Source: Wenzhouxiangella sp. XN79A
GTDB lineage: Bacteria > Pseudomonadota > Gammaproteobacteria > Xanthomonadales > Wenzhouxiangellaceae
Reading direction: 5' to 3'
NCBI RefSeq assembly: GCF_012272825.1
Contig: NZ_JAAWWS010000157.1
Span: 46,918-110,917 of the forward strand
DNA length: 64,000 nucleotides
The position numbers were made by a program, and so were the translations under genes. Positions 38,752 through 47,639 of this stretch are shown here, piece after piece. Each line of letters opens with the position of its first letter. The first letter of the stretch is position 1. Below the pieces are notes generated by a model that was not told the DNA's origin, ran no database searches, and saw nothing but the letters and a program-made list of their open reading frames with translations.

Positions 38752-38979
38752 TCAAGCCATCGAGAACCGCGCCGAATCGAAGGCCGATTCGAGCCAGGCG
38801 CCCAGCTGGATCAGTCGATCGAGGAGCCATTGCGTCGCGTGGCCGAGCGCGTCGGCGTAGACCAGGGGCGGGGGAAGGTCGCGGTTCGGCAGCCAGTCCG
38901 GGCTGGCTGCCGCGATCAGGAGCGTGATGGCCGCGAGCCCCGCGACATGGGTCGCGACGATCTCGGCCGGGCGGTTCAT
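38752..38979 (-). CDS. Small membrane protein at the end of the psp operon (PspD-like position)
   Basis: 75 residues with one hydrophobic helix (VAGLAAITLLIAAAS) and an amphipathic C-terminal part. Its ATG overlaps the pspC stop by 4 bp, so it is part of the psp operon. It occupies the place of E. coli pspD but sequence similarity to PspD is not evident by eye. Treated as a real gene because of the overlap and coding bias. Confidence 0.6.
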   Translation of the reverse strand: MNRPAEIVATHVAGLAAITLLIAAASPDWLPNRDLPPPLVYADALGHATQWLLDRLIQLGAWLESAFDSARFSMA

Positions 38980-39362
38980 TGCTCGTCGAGCTCCGAGCGG
39001 ATCCGGTACTGGCGCGAAGTCAGCCACTTCTCGAGTTTCTGCAGCCGCTCGTCGAGCCGCTGGAAACGCTGGTTCAGGGCCGAAACCGAGTCGACCGGCG
39101 CGCGCCGCGTCTCGGTCCAGAAGCGCTCGTCTTCGGCGTCCTTGTACAGGTCGGCCGGCTTGACCGGCAGCAGCAGCGCCAGCACGAGGTAGCCGATGAC
39201 CATGACCGCGGTGAACGGAATGGCCAGCAGCACCACGACCACGCGCAGCGCGGTCAGGTTGAAGCCGGTCCAGTCGGCGATGCCGGCGCAGACCCCGGCG
39301 ATGAGTCCGCGCTCGCGGTTGCGGTACAGGCGATTCCGGTTGTGATAGGTGGCAGCGCTCAT
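38976..39362 (-). CDS. pspC: Phage shock protein C, envelope-stress membrane sensor
   Basis: 128 residues. The PspC domain is clear: LYRNRERGLIAGVCAGIADWTGFNLTALRVVVVLLAI, followed by a second membrane segment (VIGYLVLALLLPVK) and a C-terminal coiled coil. In E. coli PspB and PspC together sense inner-membrane stress such as mislocalised secretins and release PspA from PspF. Overlaps pspB by 4 bp. Confidence 0.93.
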   Translation of the reverse strand: MSAATYHNRNRLYRNRERGLIAGVCAGIADWTGFNLTALRVVVVLLAIPFTAVMVIGYLVLALLLPVKPADLYKDAEDERFWTETRRAPVDSVSALNQRFQRLDERLQKLEKWLTSRQYRIRSELDEQ

Positions 39363-39583
39363 TGCGTGTTCCTCCATTCGGGCGTGTCGGCGTCGAGAAT
39401 CCGCTCCAGGTTGTGGATGCGCTCCTCCATCTTGCGGGCACTGGCGTGCAGGTCTTCCAGCAGCGCTTCGTCCTTGCTGGTCAGGCGCTTGCTGGCCGAG
39501 TTCCGGGTCGCGTAGTGCAGGATCAGCCAGATCGGCGCGACGATGACCAGGAACAGGACAATCGGAACGAACGTCCACTCCAT
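39359..39583 (-). CDS. pspB: Phage shock protein B
   Basis: 74 residues: an N-terminal membrane helix (FVPIVLFLVIVAPIWLILHY) and a heptad-patterned C-terminus (LLEDLHASARKMEERIHNLERIL), the normal PspB plan and length. Partner of PspC in stress signalling. The ATG shares one base with the pspA stop (TAATG). Confidence 0.92.
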   Translation of the reverse strand: MEWTFVPIVLFLVIVAPIWLILHYATRNSASKRLTSKDEALLEDLHASARKMEERIHNLERILDADTPEWRNTQ

Positions 39584-40284
39584 TAGGAGGCCTCCTTGGT
39601 GCCCTTGGCCTTGGCCTTCGACGCGGCGCTGCGGCTGGCCTTCAGTTCATCGAGCTCGGCTTCGACCCGTTCATCGCGGGCCAGCGACTCGAACTCCTCG
39701 TCGAGGCTCCTGGCCTTGCGGCCCATGTCCAGCACCTCGGCTTCCGACTCGATGTGGTCGACGCGACGCTCGGCGGCGTCGAAGCGGTGCAGCATCTCGT
39801 CGATCTTCTGATTGTGGATGTGGCGGCGGCTCTTGAGCTGATGTTCGGCCGAGCGATGGCGCATGACGATGGTGCGCTGGCGCGCGCGCGCGTCGTCGAG
39901 CTTGGCCTGCAGCCGCGCGATGTCGTCGTCGTACTTGGTCAGCTGCTCGTCGTACTGATCGAGCTCTTCTTCGAGGTGCTCGATGCGGTCGCCGAGCGCG
40001 GTCTTCTCGGCCAGCGCGGCGCGGGCCAGGTCCTCGCGGCCCTTGTCCAGGGCGACCCCGGCCTTCGAGGCCCAGTCGATCTTCTGTTCCTCGAGCCGTT
40101 TCAGCAGCCGCGCACGCTCTTTCTTCTCGGCGATGCACTTGGCGGTCGCGGAGCGGATCTCGACCAGTGTGTCTTCCATTTCCTGGATCATCAGCCGGAT
40201 CATCTTCTCCGGATCCTCGGCCTTTTCCAGCACCGAGTTGAGGTTGGCGTTGATGATGTCGCCGAGTCGCGAAAAGATGCCCAT
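39583..40284 (-). CDS. pspA: Phage shock protein A
   Basis: An ESCRT-III-like coiled-coil protein of 233 residues that binds stressed inner membrane and inhibits the activator PspF. The amphipathic start MGIFSRLGDIINANLNSVL, the helical hairpin (EKMIRLMIQEMEDTLVEIRS) and a Lys/Ala-rich tail are visible. A strong AGGAGAG ribosome site precedes the ATG. First gene of the pspABC operon behind a sigma-54 promoter; pspF is not in the window. Confidence 0.95.
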   Translation of the reverse strand: MGIFSRLGDIINANLNSVLEKAEDPEKMIRLMIQEMEDTLVEIRSATAKCIAEKKERARLLKRLEEQKIDWASKAGVALDKGREDLARAALAEKTALGDRIEHLEEELDQYDEQLTKYDDDIARLQAKLDDARARQRTIVMRHRSAEHQLKSRRHIHNQKIDEMLHRFDAAERRVDHIESEAEVLDMGRKARSLDEEFESLARDERVEAELDELKASRSAASKAKAKGTKEAS

Positions 40285-40345
40285 GATCGAACTCTCCTTG
40301 GCAGTGGTTCCGGTTGGGGGGCGGGGTGCCCGTCTGTCGTGGAGA

Positions 40346-40362
40346 TTCAAGTCTCGTGCCAA
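40346..40362 (-). promoter_or_regulatory. Sigma-54 promoter of the psp operon
   Basis: On the - strand TTGGCACG-AGAC-TTGAA matches the sigma-54 consensus YTGGCACGrNNNTTGCW with a perfect -24 element and one change (C to A) in the -12. It lies about 60 bp upstream of the pspA ATG. Psp operons are classically sigma-54/PspF dependent, so element and context agree. Confidence 0.82.
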
Positions 40363-40589
40363 GATTCGGCCCGAGACGAATCAAGGGCTTGGCGAAGCGG
40401 TGTTCGGCTAAAGCGGTGCAGAAAGCCGATAAACGGTTTTTCTGACCAGCCCTTTGCGAAGGAACCAAGCCGTGCATCGCCGGTCTGATTCGGCGCGGCG
40501 CGTGAATCCGCTGCCCGACGGGCCGAGGCGCTCTCGGTTAGAATGCCGGGCTGATCCGAGCCGTTCCAATTCCCTTTCTGGAGAGTTCT

Positions 40590-41294
40590 ATGCGCAACAT
40601 CGTGTTCAAACTGCTGGTGCCGGCCCTGGCCTTCGCGCCGATGGTCGTCCAGGCCCAGGATCTGGAATCCGACGCCGGCAAGCTGGGCTACGCGATCGGT
40701 TACGAATTCGGTTCCGAGACCAGTCAGTGGGACGTCGACCTCGAGGCCGTGCTTGCGGCCATCCGTGACGCCAACGCCGGCCGCGAACCGCAGGTCGCCG
40801 TGTCGGAAATGCGCGAAGTGCTCGCCGCCTTCAACGAGCGCATGCGCCAGGAGCGCATGGAGCAGTTCCAGCAGCTGGCCGAAGAGAACCAGGCCCGCGC
40901 CGACGAGTGGCTGGCCGAGAACCGCGGCAAGAGCGGCATCGTGGCGCTGCCCAGCGGTGTCCAGTACCGGGTGATCGAAGAGGGCGAGGGCGCCCGCCCG
41001 AACCTCGAAGACACCGTTACGGTCCATTACCGCGGCTCCAAGATGGACGGCCGCGAGTTCGACAGCTCGTTCGCCCGCGGCGTGCCGGCCGTGTTCCAGG
41101 TCGACAGCGTGCTCGAAGGCTGGCAGGAAGTGCTGCCGCTGATGCGCGAAGGCGCCATGTGGCAGGTGTTCCTGCCGCCGGAGCTGGCCTTCGGCATGCG
41201 CGGCGATCCGCCGCTGATCGGCCCGAACGAAGCGCTGCAGTTCGACCTGCGGCTGGTCAGGATCGGCGAGCCGGACCCCGCAAACGGCAACTGA
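40590..41294 (+). CDS. FKBP-type peptidyl-prolyl isomerase, FkpA/Mip-like, periplasmic
   Basis: 234 residues. A signal peptide (LVPALAFAPMVVQAQ) is followed by the helical dimerisation region of FkpA/Mip (KLGYAIGYEFGSE...FNERMRQERMEQFQQLAEENQ) and a C-terminal FKBP domain from about residue 120 (VQYRVIEEGEG, VTVHYRGSKMDGREFDSSF, VLEGWQEVLPLMREG, LPPELAFG). It assists folding of exported proteins. TAGAAT at 40539-40544 may be its -10. DUF1289 follows 4 bp later. Confidence 0.93.
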   Translation: MRNIVFKLLVPALAFAPMVVQAQDLESDAGKLGYAIGYEFGSETSQWDVDLEAVLAAIRDANAGREPQVAVSEMREVLAAFNERMRQERMEQFQQLAEENQARADEWLAENRGKSGIVALPSGVQYRVIEEGEGARPNLEDTVTVHYRGSKMDGREFDSSFARGVPAVFQVDSVLEGWQEVLPLMREGAMWQVFLPPELAFGMRGDPPLIGPNEALQFDLRLVRIGEPDPANGN

Positions 41295-41298
41295 GCCG

Positions 41299-41496
41299 AT
41301 GAGCGATCCCGCGCAGCGACTCGAACCGATCGAATCGCCCTGCATCAGCGTCTGCCGTCTCGACGAGCAGGGCCGCTGCATGGGCTGTTTCCGGACCTCG
41401 TCGGAGATTGCCGGCTGGCTGTCCATGACCGTCGAGGAGCGTCGCGCGGTGATCGCCGAGCTGCCTGAACGTGCCGAGCAACTGTTCGGCGACTGA
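41299..41496 (+). CDS. DUF1289 family protein
   Basis: 65 residues with the DUF1289 signature ESPCISVCRLDEQGRCMGCFRTSSEIAGW: four cysteines that may bind iron or zinc. The role of the family is unknown; members often sit beside unrelated housekeeping genes. It starts 4 bp after the FKBP gene. Confidence 0.9.
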   Translation: MSDPAQRLEPIESPCISVCRLDEQGRCMGCFRTSSEIAGWLSMTVEERRAVIAELPERAEQLFGD

Positions 41497-41577
41497 TCGA
41501 TCGCGTCCACGGTCGCGATGCGGTCCGCAGCGCCGGCCTTCCGGCGCCGGGCCGAACCCTCCGCGGGTCCGTCCCGC

Positions 41578-42180
41578 ATGATGCTTTCCGACGCCTTCCG
41601 CACCCGCCTGTATCCCCTCGATACGCCGATCCGCGATCTCCCGGTCGGCGGCTACCGGCCCGATCCCGGGCACGATGCCGCCGTGCGTCCCCGCCCGGCC
41701 GCGGTGCTGGTGCCGGTGACCGACGAGGCCGAGCCCCGGGTCCTGCTGACGGTGCGTGCGGCCCACCTGGCCAAGCACGCCGGGCAGGTGGCGTTTCCGG
41801 GCGGCGGTCGCGACCGGCTCGGCGAGACCGTGGTCGAAACGGCACTTCGCGAAGCCCACGAAGAGACCGGCCTGGCCCCCGAACGGGTCCGGCCGGCCGG
41901 CCTGCTCGGCCGCTACGACACCATCACCGGGTTCCGGATGACCGCGGTGGTCGGCTGGATCGACGCCGGCTTCGAGCCGGTGCCCGACCGCAACGAGGTC
42001 GAGGTCGTGTTCTCGGTGTCGCTGGCCCGGGTCCGCGACCCGGCGGCCTGGCGCTGCGATCGGCTGCGCTGGCAGGACCGGACCTTCGAGATCCTGACCC
42101 TGGACCATCCCGAACACCGGATCTGGGGCGCGACCGCCGCCCTGCTGCACGACCTCGGCCAGCGTCTCGGCCCGGGCTGA
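41578..42180 (+). CDS. Nudix hydrolase, CoA pyrophosphatase (NudL) type
   Basis: 200 residues. The NudL/UPF0035 motif LLTVRAAHLAKHAGQVAFPGG precedes a complete Nudix box (GX5EX7REXXEEXG at about residues 76-98). Members hydrolyse CoA and its derivatives to 4'-phosphopantetheine and 3',5'-ADP. Two adjacent ATGs are possible starts; an in-frame ATG 60 bp further upstream lacks conserved sequence. Confidence 0.9.
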   Translation: MMLSDAFRTRLYPLDTPIRDLPVGGYRPDPGHDAAVRPRPAAVLVPVTDEAEPRVLLTVRAAHLAKHAGQVAFPGGGRDRLGETVVETALREAHEETGLAPERVRPAGLLGRYDTITGFRMTAVVGWIDAGFEPVPDRNEVEVVFSVSLARVRDPAAWRCDRLRWQDRTFEILTLDHPEHRIWGATAALLHDLGQRLGPG

Positions 42181-42193
42181 GACCCGACCCGGT

Positions 42194-43669
42194 TCAGTCC
42201 TCTTCGCGCAGCCCGAACAGCAGCTCCACCGCGCGCGCCTGTGCCGGCCGGATCATCAGGTGGACGTGATCGCCGGGCTCGAGCCGCGTGGATTCATTGA
42301 CCGGCAGCACGCGTCCGTCGCGGACCAGCAGCAGGATGTCGGCACCCTCGGGCAGCGGCAGGTCGCCGGCACGGCTGCCGGCGACCAGCGCGACCGGGTC
42401 GATCAGGAACGAGATCACCCGGACCGGCAGGCTCTCGGTGGCGGTGATCTCCAGCACCGGGGGCGGGCGCGCCTGGCCGCCTCGCTCGACGCCGAACCAG
42501 CCGACCGCCCAGCGCACCGTCGCACCGGGAATCAGGGCGTTGATCACGACCACGAAGAACACCAGGTGGAACAACCCCTCGCCGCCGGCCACGCCGCTCA
42601 TGACCGGCACGCTGGCCAGCAGGATCGGCACCGCGCCACGCAGCCCGGTCCAGGCCACGAAGCCGGTCTCGCGCGGGGTGTAGCGAAACGGCAGCAGGCA
42701 CAGCCAGACGACCAGCGGACGGGCCAGCAGCGCGAGCACCAGTCCGAGAATCAGCCCGCGCAGGCCGGATTCGGCCAGCAGGCCGGGCACGGCCAGCAGC
42801 CCGAGCACCAGGAACATCGTGATCTGGCCGAGCCAGGCCAGCGCATCGTGAACGCGCAGGATGCCGGCGCGGTAGGGCATGCGCTGGTTGCCGAGCACCA
42901 GCGCGGCGACGTAGACGGCCAGGAAGCCCGAGCCCATGAACAGCGTCGGCACACCGAAGGCCAGCAGCGCCAGCGCCAGCGTCAGCGCCGGATACAGGCC
43001 GGCGGCCGGGACCCGGATCCGTCTGAGCAGTTGCTGGCCGAAGAAGCCGATCAGCAGCCCGGCGGCCAGACCGATGGCCAGCTGGGTCAGGATCTTCATC
43101 AGGAAGCCGGTGGCCGAGAAGGTCTCCGGCGCAAGCAGCACGCCGGTCAGGGTCAGGGTCAGGATCACCGCCATCGGGTCGTTGAGCCCGGATTCCAGCT
43201 CCAGCGTGGCGCCGACGCGGCGCCGCAGCTGGACGTTCGAGCCCCGAAGCGCCGAGAACACCGCCGCGGCGTCGGTCGAGGACACGATCGCGCCGACCAG
43301 CAGCGCCTCGATCCAGCTCAGCCCCAGCAGCCGGCCGGCCACCGCCACCAGGCCGGCCGTGCCGACCACGCCCAGCGTGGCCAGCACAGCGGCCGGCGCA
43401 AGGTGCTCGCGTGCGGTGCGCCACGGGGTATTCAGGCCCCCGTCGAACAGGATCAGCACCAGCCCCACGGTGCCGACGCGAAACGCGAGGTCGTAATCGG
43501 AAAACGGTTCGGGCAGCCAGGCGCCGGCCAGCAGGCCCAGGCCGAGAAACAGCAGCACGGCCGGGACGCCGATCTTCTCCGAGGGTCGGCTGAACAGCAC
43601 GCTGATCAGGATCAGAACCCCGGCCACGGTCAGCATCCCACCGATCGCCAGCGGTTCCTGCCCCGTCAT
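42194..43669 (-). CDS. Potassium/proton antiporter with RCK-C domain (CvrA/NhaP2-like)
   Basis: 491 residues. A CPA1-type antiporter with about 12-13 membrane segments: VGTVGLVLILFDGGLNTPW, VGAIVSSTDAAAVFSAL (ion-binding Asp) and LELESGLNDPMAVILTL are diagnostic. The C-terminal cytosolic domain (from about residue 400, ending RLEPGDHVHLMIRP) is an RCK-C/TrkA-C domain. CvrA/NhaP2 exchange K+ for H+ in osmo- and pH homeostasis. The ATG before TGQEPLAIGG was chosen over an upstream extension that lacks hydrophobic or conserved sequence. Confidence 0.92.
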   Translation of the reverse strand: MTGQEPLAIGGMLTVAGVLILISVLFSRPSEKIGVPAVLLFLGLGLLAGAWLPEPFSDYDLAFRVGTVGLVLILFDGGLNTPWRTAREHLAPAAVLATLGVVGTAGLVAVAGRLLGLSWIEALLVGAIVSSTDAAAVFSALRGSNVQLRRRVGATLELESGLNDPMAVILTLTLTGVLLAPETFSATGFLMKILTQLAIGLAAGLLIGFFGQQLLRRIRVPAAGLYPALTLALALLAFGVPTLFMGSGFLAVYVAALVLGNQRMPYRAGILRVHDALAWLGQITMFLVLGLLAVPGLLAESGLRGLILGLVLALLARPLVVWLCLLPFRYTPRETGFVAWTGLRGAVPILLASVPVMSGVAGGEGLFHLVFFVVVINALIPGATVRWAVGWFGVERGGQARPPPVLEITATESLPVRVISFLIDPVALVAGSRAGDLPLPEGADILLLVRDGRVLPVNESTRLEPGDHVHLMIRPAQARAVELLFGLREED

Positions 43670-43694
43670 CCCGCGCTCCCGTGCGTTCCCTCGA

Positions 43695-44456
43695 TCAGTG
43701 TACCGCCGGGTCCTGGTCGAACAGGTGAGACAGCACGCGGTAGAGCTCCGGCTCCTCGGCCCGCAGCCCGGCCGGGACATCGAAGAAGGCTTCGCAGGCC
43801 ACGGCGAAGAACTCCGCCGGACTCTCGGCGGCATAGGGGTCGAGGAACGGTTCGCGGCCGGCCTCGAGATCGGCGTTGAGGCGGTCCCAGGCCCCGGTCA
43901 GGGTACGCACCCAGTCGGCATGCGCCAGGCCGCGCGGCAGCGGCGGGGCGCCGTCGATGTCGCCGGACAGCCGGTCGATCTGGTGGGCCAGTTCGTGGAC
44001 CACGACATGAAACCCCAGGCCCTGGCCCGACTCGGCCACGTCGGCCAGCGACAGCACCACCGGCCCGAGCTCCCAGGCCTCGCCGGCGCGCAGGTCCCGC
44101 CCGCGATGCACCAGGCCGTCCTCGTCGGTCTCTTCGAGTTCGACTTCGAATTCGTCGGCGTAGAGGATGAAGGTGCGGAAATCGCGGTACCAGTCCAGGC
44201 CGCGGTTCAGGACCGGTAGGGCCGCATGCACGGCGACCGGCAGGCAGTCGGCGCGGTCGGGTTCCAGCCCGCCGGCGCCGTGGAACTCGAAGCCGGCCAG
44301 GATGTGACCCGACAGCTCGCGCAGCCGTTCGCGCTGGCGTGCATCGAGTCGCTGCAGGCACGGCCAGGCCGCGACCACGGCCGCGAGCTCGTCCGGCGTC
44401 GGCGCCAGCGCCGCGGCTTCGCGCGCCCGGCGCCGACGCAGCAGCCGGCCGAGCAT
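43695..44456 (-). CDS. mtfA: MtfA-like zinc peptidase (M90 family)
   Basis: 253 residues, cytosolic. The zinc motif HELAH lies in GFHVVVHELAHQIDRLSGD, with the downstream Glu in SPAEFFAVACEAFFDVP, as in MtfA. E. coli MtfA is an aminopeptidase that binds the regulator Mlc and so affects glucose PTS expression; whether Mlc exists here is unknown. It sits 4 bp downstream of the ferredoxin reductase gene, in the same direction. Confidence 0.9.
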   Translation of the reverse strand: MLGRLLRRRRAREAAALAPTPDELAAVVAAWPCLQRLDARQRERLRELSGHILAGFEFHGAGGLEPDRADCLPVAVHAALPVLNRGLDWYRDFRTFILYADEFEVELEETDEDGLVHRGRDLRAGEAWELGPVVLSLADVAESGQGLGFHVVVHELAHQIDRLSGDIDGAPPLPRGLAHADWVRTLTGAWDRLNADLEAGREPFLDPYAAESPAEFFAVACEAFFDVPAGLRAEEPELYRVLSHLFDQDPAVH

Positions 44457-44460
44457 CGGC

Positions 44461-45498
44461 TCAGCCGCTCTTTTCTTCGGCCACGCCCAGCCGCTTGTGC
44501 ATGATCGGGCTGGTGGTGGTGTACTGCAGGAACTGCCGGGCCTCGGGGTCGAGGTGCTTCTGCACGCCGAACGCGGCCAGCGCGGCCTCGTGGAAGCCGG
44601 ACAGGATCAGCTTCTTCTTGCCGGGGTAGGTGTTGATGTCGCCGATCGCGAACACGCCGGGAATCGAGGTCTGGAACTTCTCCGTGTCGACCGGGATCTG
44701 CTTCTTCTCGATCTGCAGCGACCAGTCGGCGATCGGGCCCAGGTTCGGCGCCAGGCCCCAGAAGACCAGCACTTCATCGCCTTCCACGCGGACCTTCTCG
44801 CGTTCCAGCGTGTTGAGTTCCAGCGCGTCGATCCGGCCCGGCACGCCCAGGGCCTCGCCGACCGTGCCCTGCTGCGCGGTGACCTTGCCGGCCTCGACCA
44901 GTTCCTTCATCTTCGCCACCGAGGCCGGCTGCGCGCGGTAGTCGTGGCGGCGGTGGACCAGCGTGATGTGCTCGGCCAGGTCGGCCAGGTCCAGCGTCCA
45001 GTCCAGCGCCGAGTCGCCGCCGCCGAGAATCAGCAGGCGCTTGCCGGCGAACTGCGAGCGGTCGGTGACCTTGTAGTGGATGTTGCTGGCCGACAGGTCA
45101 TCCAGGCCCTTGGCCCGCAGCCGCCGCGGCTGGAACGCGCCGAGCCCGGCGGCGATGATCACCGCACCGGCGTCGAACGCCTTGCCTTTCGAGGTCTCGA
45201 CCCGGAATCGGCCATCGTCCTTCGCCTCGAAGCCGGTGACTTCCTGGTTCAGGTGCACGCCGGGCTCGAACGGTCGGATCTGCTCGCGGAGCTTGTCGAT
45301 GAGCTCCTGCGCGCCGATCACCGGCCAGGCCGGGATGTCGTAGATCGGTTTTTCCGGATACAGCTCGCTGCATTGCCCGCCGACCTGGGCCAGCGAGTCG
45401 ATCAGCTCTGCCTTCAGGCCCAGCAGCCCGAGCTCGAAGACCTGGAACAGCCCGACCGGGCCGGCGCCGATGATGACCGCGTCGGTCTTGATCGTCAT
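44461..45498 (-). CDS. Ferredoxin--NADP reductase, thioredoxin-reductase-like type
   Basis: 345 residues, FAD and NADPH dependent. The FAD Rossmann motif [11 protein letters not shown] is at the N-terminus, the NAD(P) motif [13 protein letters not shown] in the middle, and the FAD-tail motif [18 protein letters not shown] near the end. The Cys-X2-Cys redox pair of thioredoxin reductase is missing, which separates this TrxR-like FNR family (YumC type). It probably feeds electrons to a ferredoxin or flavodoxin. Confidence 0.9.
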   Translation of the reverse strand: MTIKTDAVIIGAGPVGLFQVFELGLLGLKAELIDSLAQVGGQCSELYPEKPIYDIPAWPVIGAQELIDKLREQIRPFEPGVHLNQEVTGFEAKDDGRFRVETSKGKAFDAGAVIIAAGLGAFQPRRLRAKGLDDLSASNIHYKVTDRSQFAGKRLLILGGGDSALDWTLDLADLAEHITLVHRRHDYRAQPASVAKMKELVEAGKVTAQQGTVGEALGVPGRIDALELNTLEREKVRVEGDEVLVFWGLAPNLGPIADWSLQIEKKQIPVDTEKFQTSIPGVFAIGDINTYPGKKKLILSGFHEAALAAFGVQKHLDPEARQFLQYTTTSPIMHKRLGVAEEKSG

Positions 45499-45611
45499 GG
45501 AACGTCCTTTCGATGTGGGTGGGTCCGGAAGGCGCCCGGGCGGACCGGTTCCGCCCGCGCCGCGACCTTCCGGTAGCATGCGTGCAACCTTACATGATGG
45601 CACGCGTCACG

Positions 45612-46319
45612 ATGTCCAAGACCGCCGAAACCTCGCGCGAAATCCGGCTGCATCCCGAGTGGCTCGCGGCCCTCGGTGGTGAGTTCGAGCAGCCGTACAT
45701 GGAGGCGCTGCGGACGTTCCTGCTCGAGCGCAAGCAGGCGGGCGCGGCGATCTACCCGCCGGGTGAGCAGATCTTCAACGCGCTGGACTCCACGCCGCCG
45801 TCGAAGGTCAGGGCCGTGATCCTCGGCCAGGACCCGTACCACGGTCCCGGCCAGGCGCACGGTCTGTGCTTCTCGGTCCTGCCCGGCGTGCCGGTGCCCC
45901 CGTCTTTGGTCAACATCTACAAGGAACTGCGCGACGACGTCGGCTTCGAGATCCCGAACCACGGCTGCCTGCAGACCTGGGCCGAGCACGGCGTGCTGTT
46001 GCTCAATGCCGTGCTGACCGTCGAAGGCGGCAACGCCGGCGCCCACCAGGGCAGGGGCTGGGAGACGTTCACCGATCGCGTTGTCGAAGTGATCAACTCC
46101 GGGCCCAACCCGGTGGTATTCCTGCTCTGGGGTGCCCAGGCGAAGAAGAAGGGGCAGGGCATCGACCGGGGTCGCCACCTCGTCCTGACCGCCCCGCACC
46201 CGTCACCGCTGTCGGCCCACCGCGGCTTCCTCGGCTGCCGGCATTTCTCGGAGGCGAATGCCTGGCTGGAACAGCAAGGGCAGGCGCCGATCGACTGGTC
46301 GCTGCCGACACAGGCCTGA
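45612..46319 (+). CDS. ung: Uracil-DNA glycosylase, family 1
   Basis: Removes uracil from DNA. 235 residues from the chosen ATG. Water-activating motif GQDPYHG at residues 72-78 (D74), and the HPSPLS minor-groove loop are intact; LLLNAVLTV is also typical. ATGs 15 and 18 bp upstream are possible. Divergent from the ferredoxin reductase gene across a 113-bp gap that should hold both promoters; TAGCAT at 45574-45579 is a possible -10. Ends 1 bp from the convergent csaA-like gene. Confidence 0.96.
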   Translation: MSKTAETSREIRLHPEWLAALGGEFEQPYMEALRTFLLERKQAGAAIYPPGEQIFNALDSTPPSKVRAVILGQDPYHGPGQAHGLCFSVLPGVPVPPSLVNIYKELRDDVGFEIPNHGCLQTWAEHGVLLLNAVLTVEGGNAGAHQGRGWETFTDRVVEVINSGPNPVVFLLWGAQAKKKGQGIDRGRHLVLTAPHPSPLSAHRGFLGCRHFSEANAWLEQQGQAPIDWSLPTQA

Positions 46320-46320
46320 A

Positions 46321-46695
46321 TCAGCGGAGGCGGGTGCCGGGTGGAGCCTCCGCGTCCGGCACGCACAGCACGACGGCACCGTTCTCGTCGTGGAAGCCGG
46401 TCACCAGGCACTCGGACATCATCGGTCCGATCTGCTTCGGTGGGAAATTGACGACCGCCACCACCTGGCGGCCGATCAGCGATTCGGGCGTGTAGTGGTC
46501 GGCGATCTGCGCGCTGGATTTCAGCTCGCCGAGTTCCGGACCGAAGTCGATCCGCAGCTTGATGGCAGGCGTTCGGGCCTCCGGAAACGGCTCGGCGGCC
46601 ACCACCGTGCCGACCCGCAGGTCGACCCGGTCGAAGTCCGCCAAGGTCAGCGCTGTGGTGTGCGCGCCCGACGCATCGCGCTCGTTCGAGTTCAT
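46321..46695 (-). CDS. tRNA-binding domain protein, CsaA-like
   Basis: 124 residues forming one OB-fold tRNA-binding domain. Motifs: [33 protein letters not shown], then [39 protein letters not shown]. CsaA of Bacillus has export-chaperone activity; in proteobacteria the function is less clear. Its ATG overlaps the stop of the upstream phosphatase gene by 4 bp. Confidence 0.9.
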   Translation of the reverse strand: MNSNERDASGAHTTALTLADFDRVDLRVGTVVAAEPFPEARTPAIKLRIDFGPELGELKSSAQIADHYTPESLIGRQVVAVVNFPPKQIGPMMSECLVTGFHDENGAVVLCVPDAEAPPGTRLR

Positions 46696-47222
46696 TCCGA
46701 GGCAGGGTAGGCCGTACGCAGCAGCCGGGCCGGTGCGCCGGGCCGGGTGTGGACGATGAAGATCCGTTCGTAATCCGCCTCGTCCAGGTCGCCGATCGCC
46801 GGTCCGCCGAAGGCCTCGATCAGGTCGTCGACGGTGTTGCTGTGGCCGACGATCAGCGCCGCGGCGCCGGCGTGCTCGCGCAGCACCTCGTCGGCAAGCG
46901 CCCTCGAATGTGCTTCGATCCCGCCCGACTCGATCGGCCGCACCTGCACATCGACTCCCAGCCGCTCGGCCAGCGGACGCGCGGTCTCGGTATTGCGAGC
47001 GTACTGCGTCGAGTAGACGCCTTCGATGCCGGCATCGGCCATCAGCTCCGCCAGCCGCGCGGCCCGCGCGCGGCCCTCTGCCGCAAGGGGCGGATCCGAC
47101 GTCCCGCCGTCGGCCTTCTCGGCGTGGCGGACAATGACGACCTGGGTCCAGTCGCCGGGATCGTCGGCCGAGAGCGGCGAAGCAAGCAGCGGAAGCAGCA
47201 GCGGGAGGATCAGAGTCTTCAT
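46692..47222 (-). CDS. Secreted histidine phosphatase family protein
   Basis: 176 residues. A signal peptide ([16 protein letters not shown]) precedes a branch-1 histidine phosphatase domain with the catalytic RHAEK (R32, H33) and the second His in [13 protein letters not shown]. SixA-like in size, but exported. The ATG overlaps the stop of the truncated copy upstream. The substrate is unknown. Confidence 0.87.
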   Translation of the reverse strand: MKTLILPLLLPLLASPLSADDPGDWTQVVIVRHAEKADGGTSDPPLAAEGRARAARLAELMADAGIEGVYSTQYARNTETARPLAERLGVDVQVRPIESGGIEAHSRALADEVLREHAGAAALIVGHSNTVDDLIEAFGGPAIGDLDEADYERIFIVHTRPGAPARLLRTAYPASE

Positions 47223-47536
47223 GATGTGGATCGACCTCCGGGTCGCAGAGGGGGTTTCGAAGTGGGTGTCCGGTTCGCTGGGGTTTCGCAGTGGGTGTCC
47301 GGTACGTACCGGCGCTGCGTCGAAAACACCGCTCTAATGCCCGCATCGGCCATCAGATCGGCAAGCCGCTCGGCGCGCGCTTCGCCCTCGGGCGTCAGTG
47401 CAGGATCCGAAGTTCCGTCATCGGCCTTCTCGGCGTGGCGGACGATCACGACCTGGGTCCAGTCCGAGTCGGCGTGGACCGAAACAGGGGCGGTGAGCAG
47501 GAGGGCGAGCACGCACAGAACAACGGATCGCAACAT
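47219..47536 (-). pseudogene. Truncated tandem copy of the histidine phosphatase
   Basis: A 105-codon frame with its own signal peptide ([22 protein letters not shown]) and a first domain nearly identical to the intact copy ([42 protein letters not shown]). Similarity stops after FSTQ (residue 74); the rest ([10 protein letters not shown]...) reads through a short direct repeat and has no homology. The second catalytic His is lost, so no phosphatase activity is expected. The stop still overlaps the ATG of the intact gene. Confidence 0.8.
47252..47303. repeat. 23-bp direct repeat at the truncation point
   Basis: GGGTTTCGAAGTGGGTGTCC plus GGT at 47252-47274 recurs at 47281-47303 with one mismatch (period 29 bp). 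It forms the non-homologous tail of the truncated phosphatase copy and may be a scar of the rearrangement. Confidence 0.8.
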
Positions 47537-47627
47537 GTCATTGGCCGGCGGGACGACGGGGGATAGCCTACATCGGGCCGGAATCTTTCGTGGCTCGCTG
47601 TGGTTGTTCTGAAGTGGCCGAAGTAGC

Positions 47628-47633
47628 TACAAT
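47628..47633 (+). promoter_or_regulatory. -10 element 6 nt before the antitoxin ATG
   Basis: TACAAT ends 6 nt upstream of the ATG, in the AT-richer stretch before the toxin-antitoxin pair. It would give a leaderless transcript. Autoregulation by the antitoxin is usual for this family, but no operator palindrome was identified. Confidence 0.45.
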
Positions 47634-47639
47634 GGCTTC

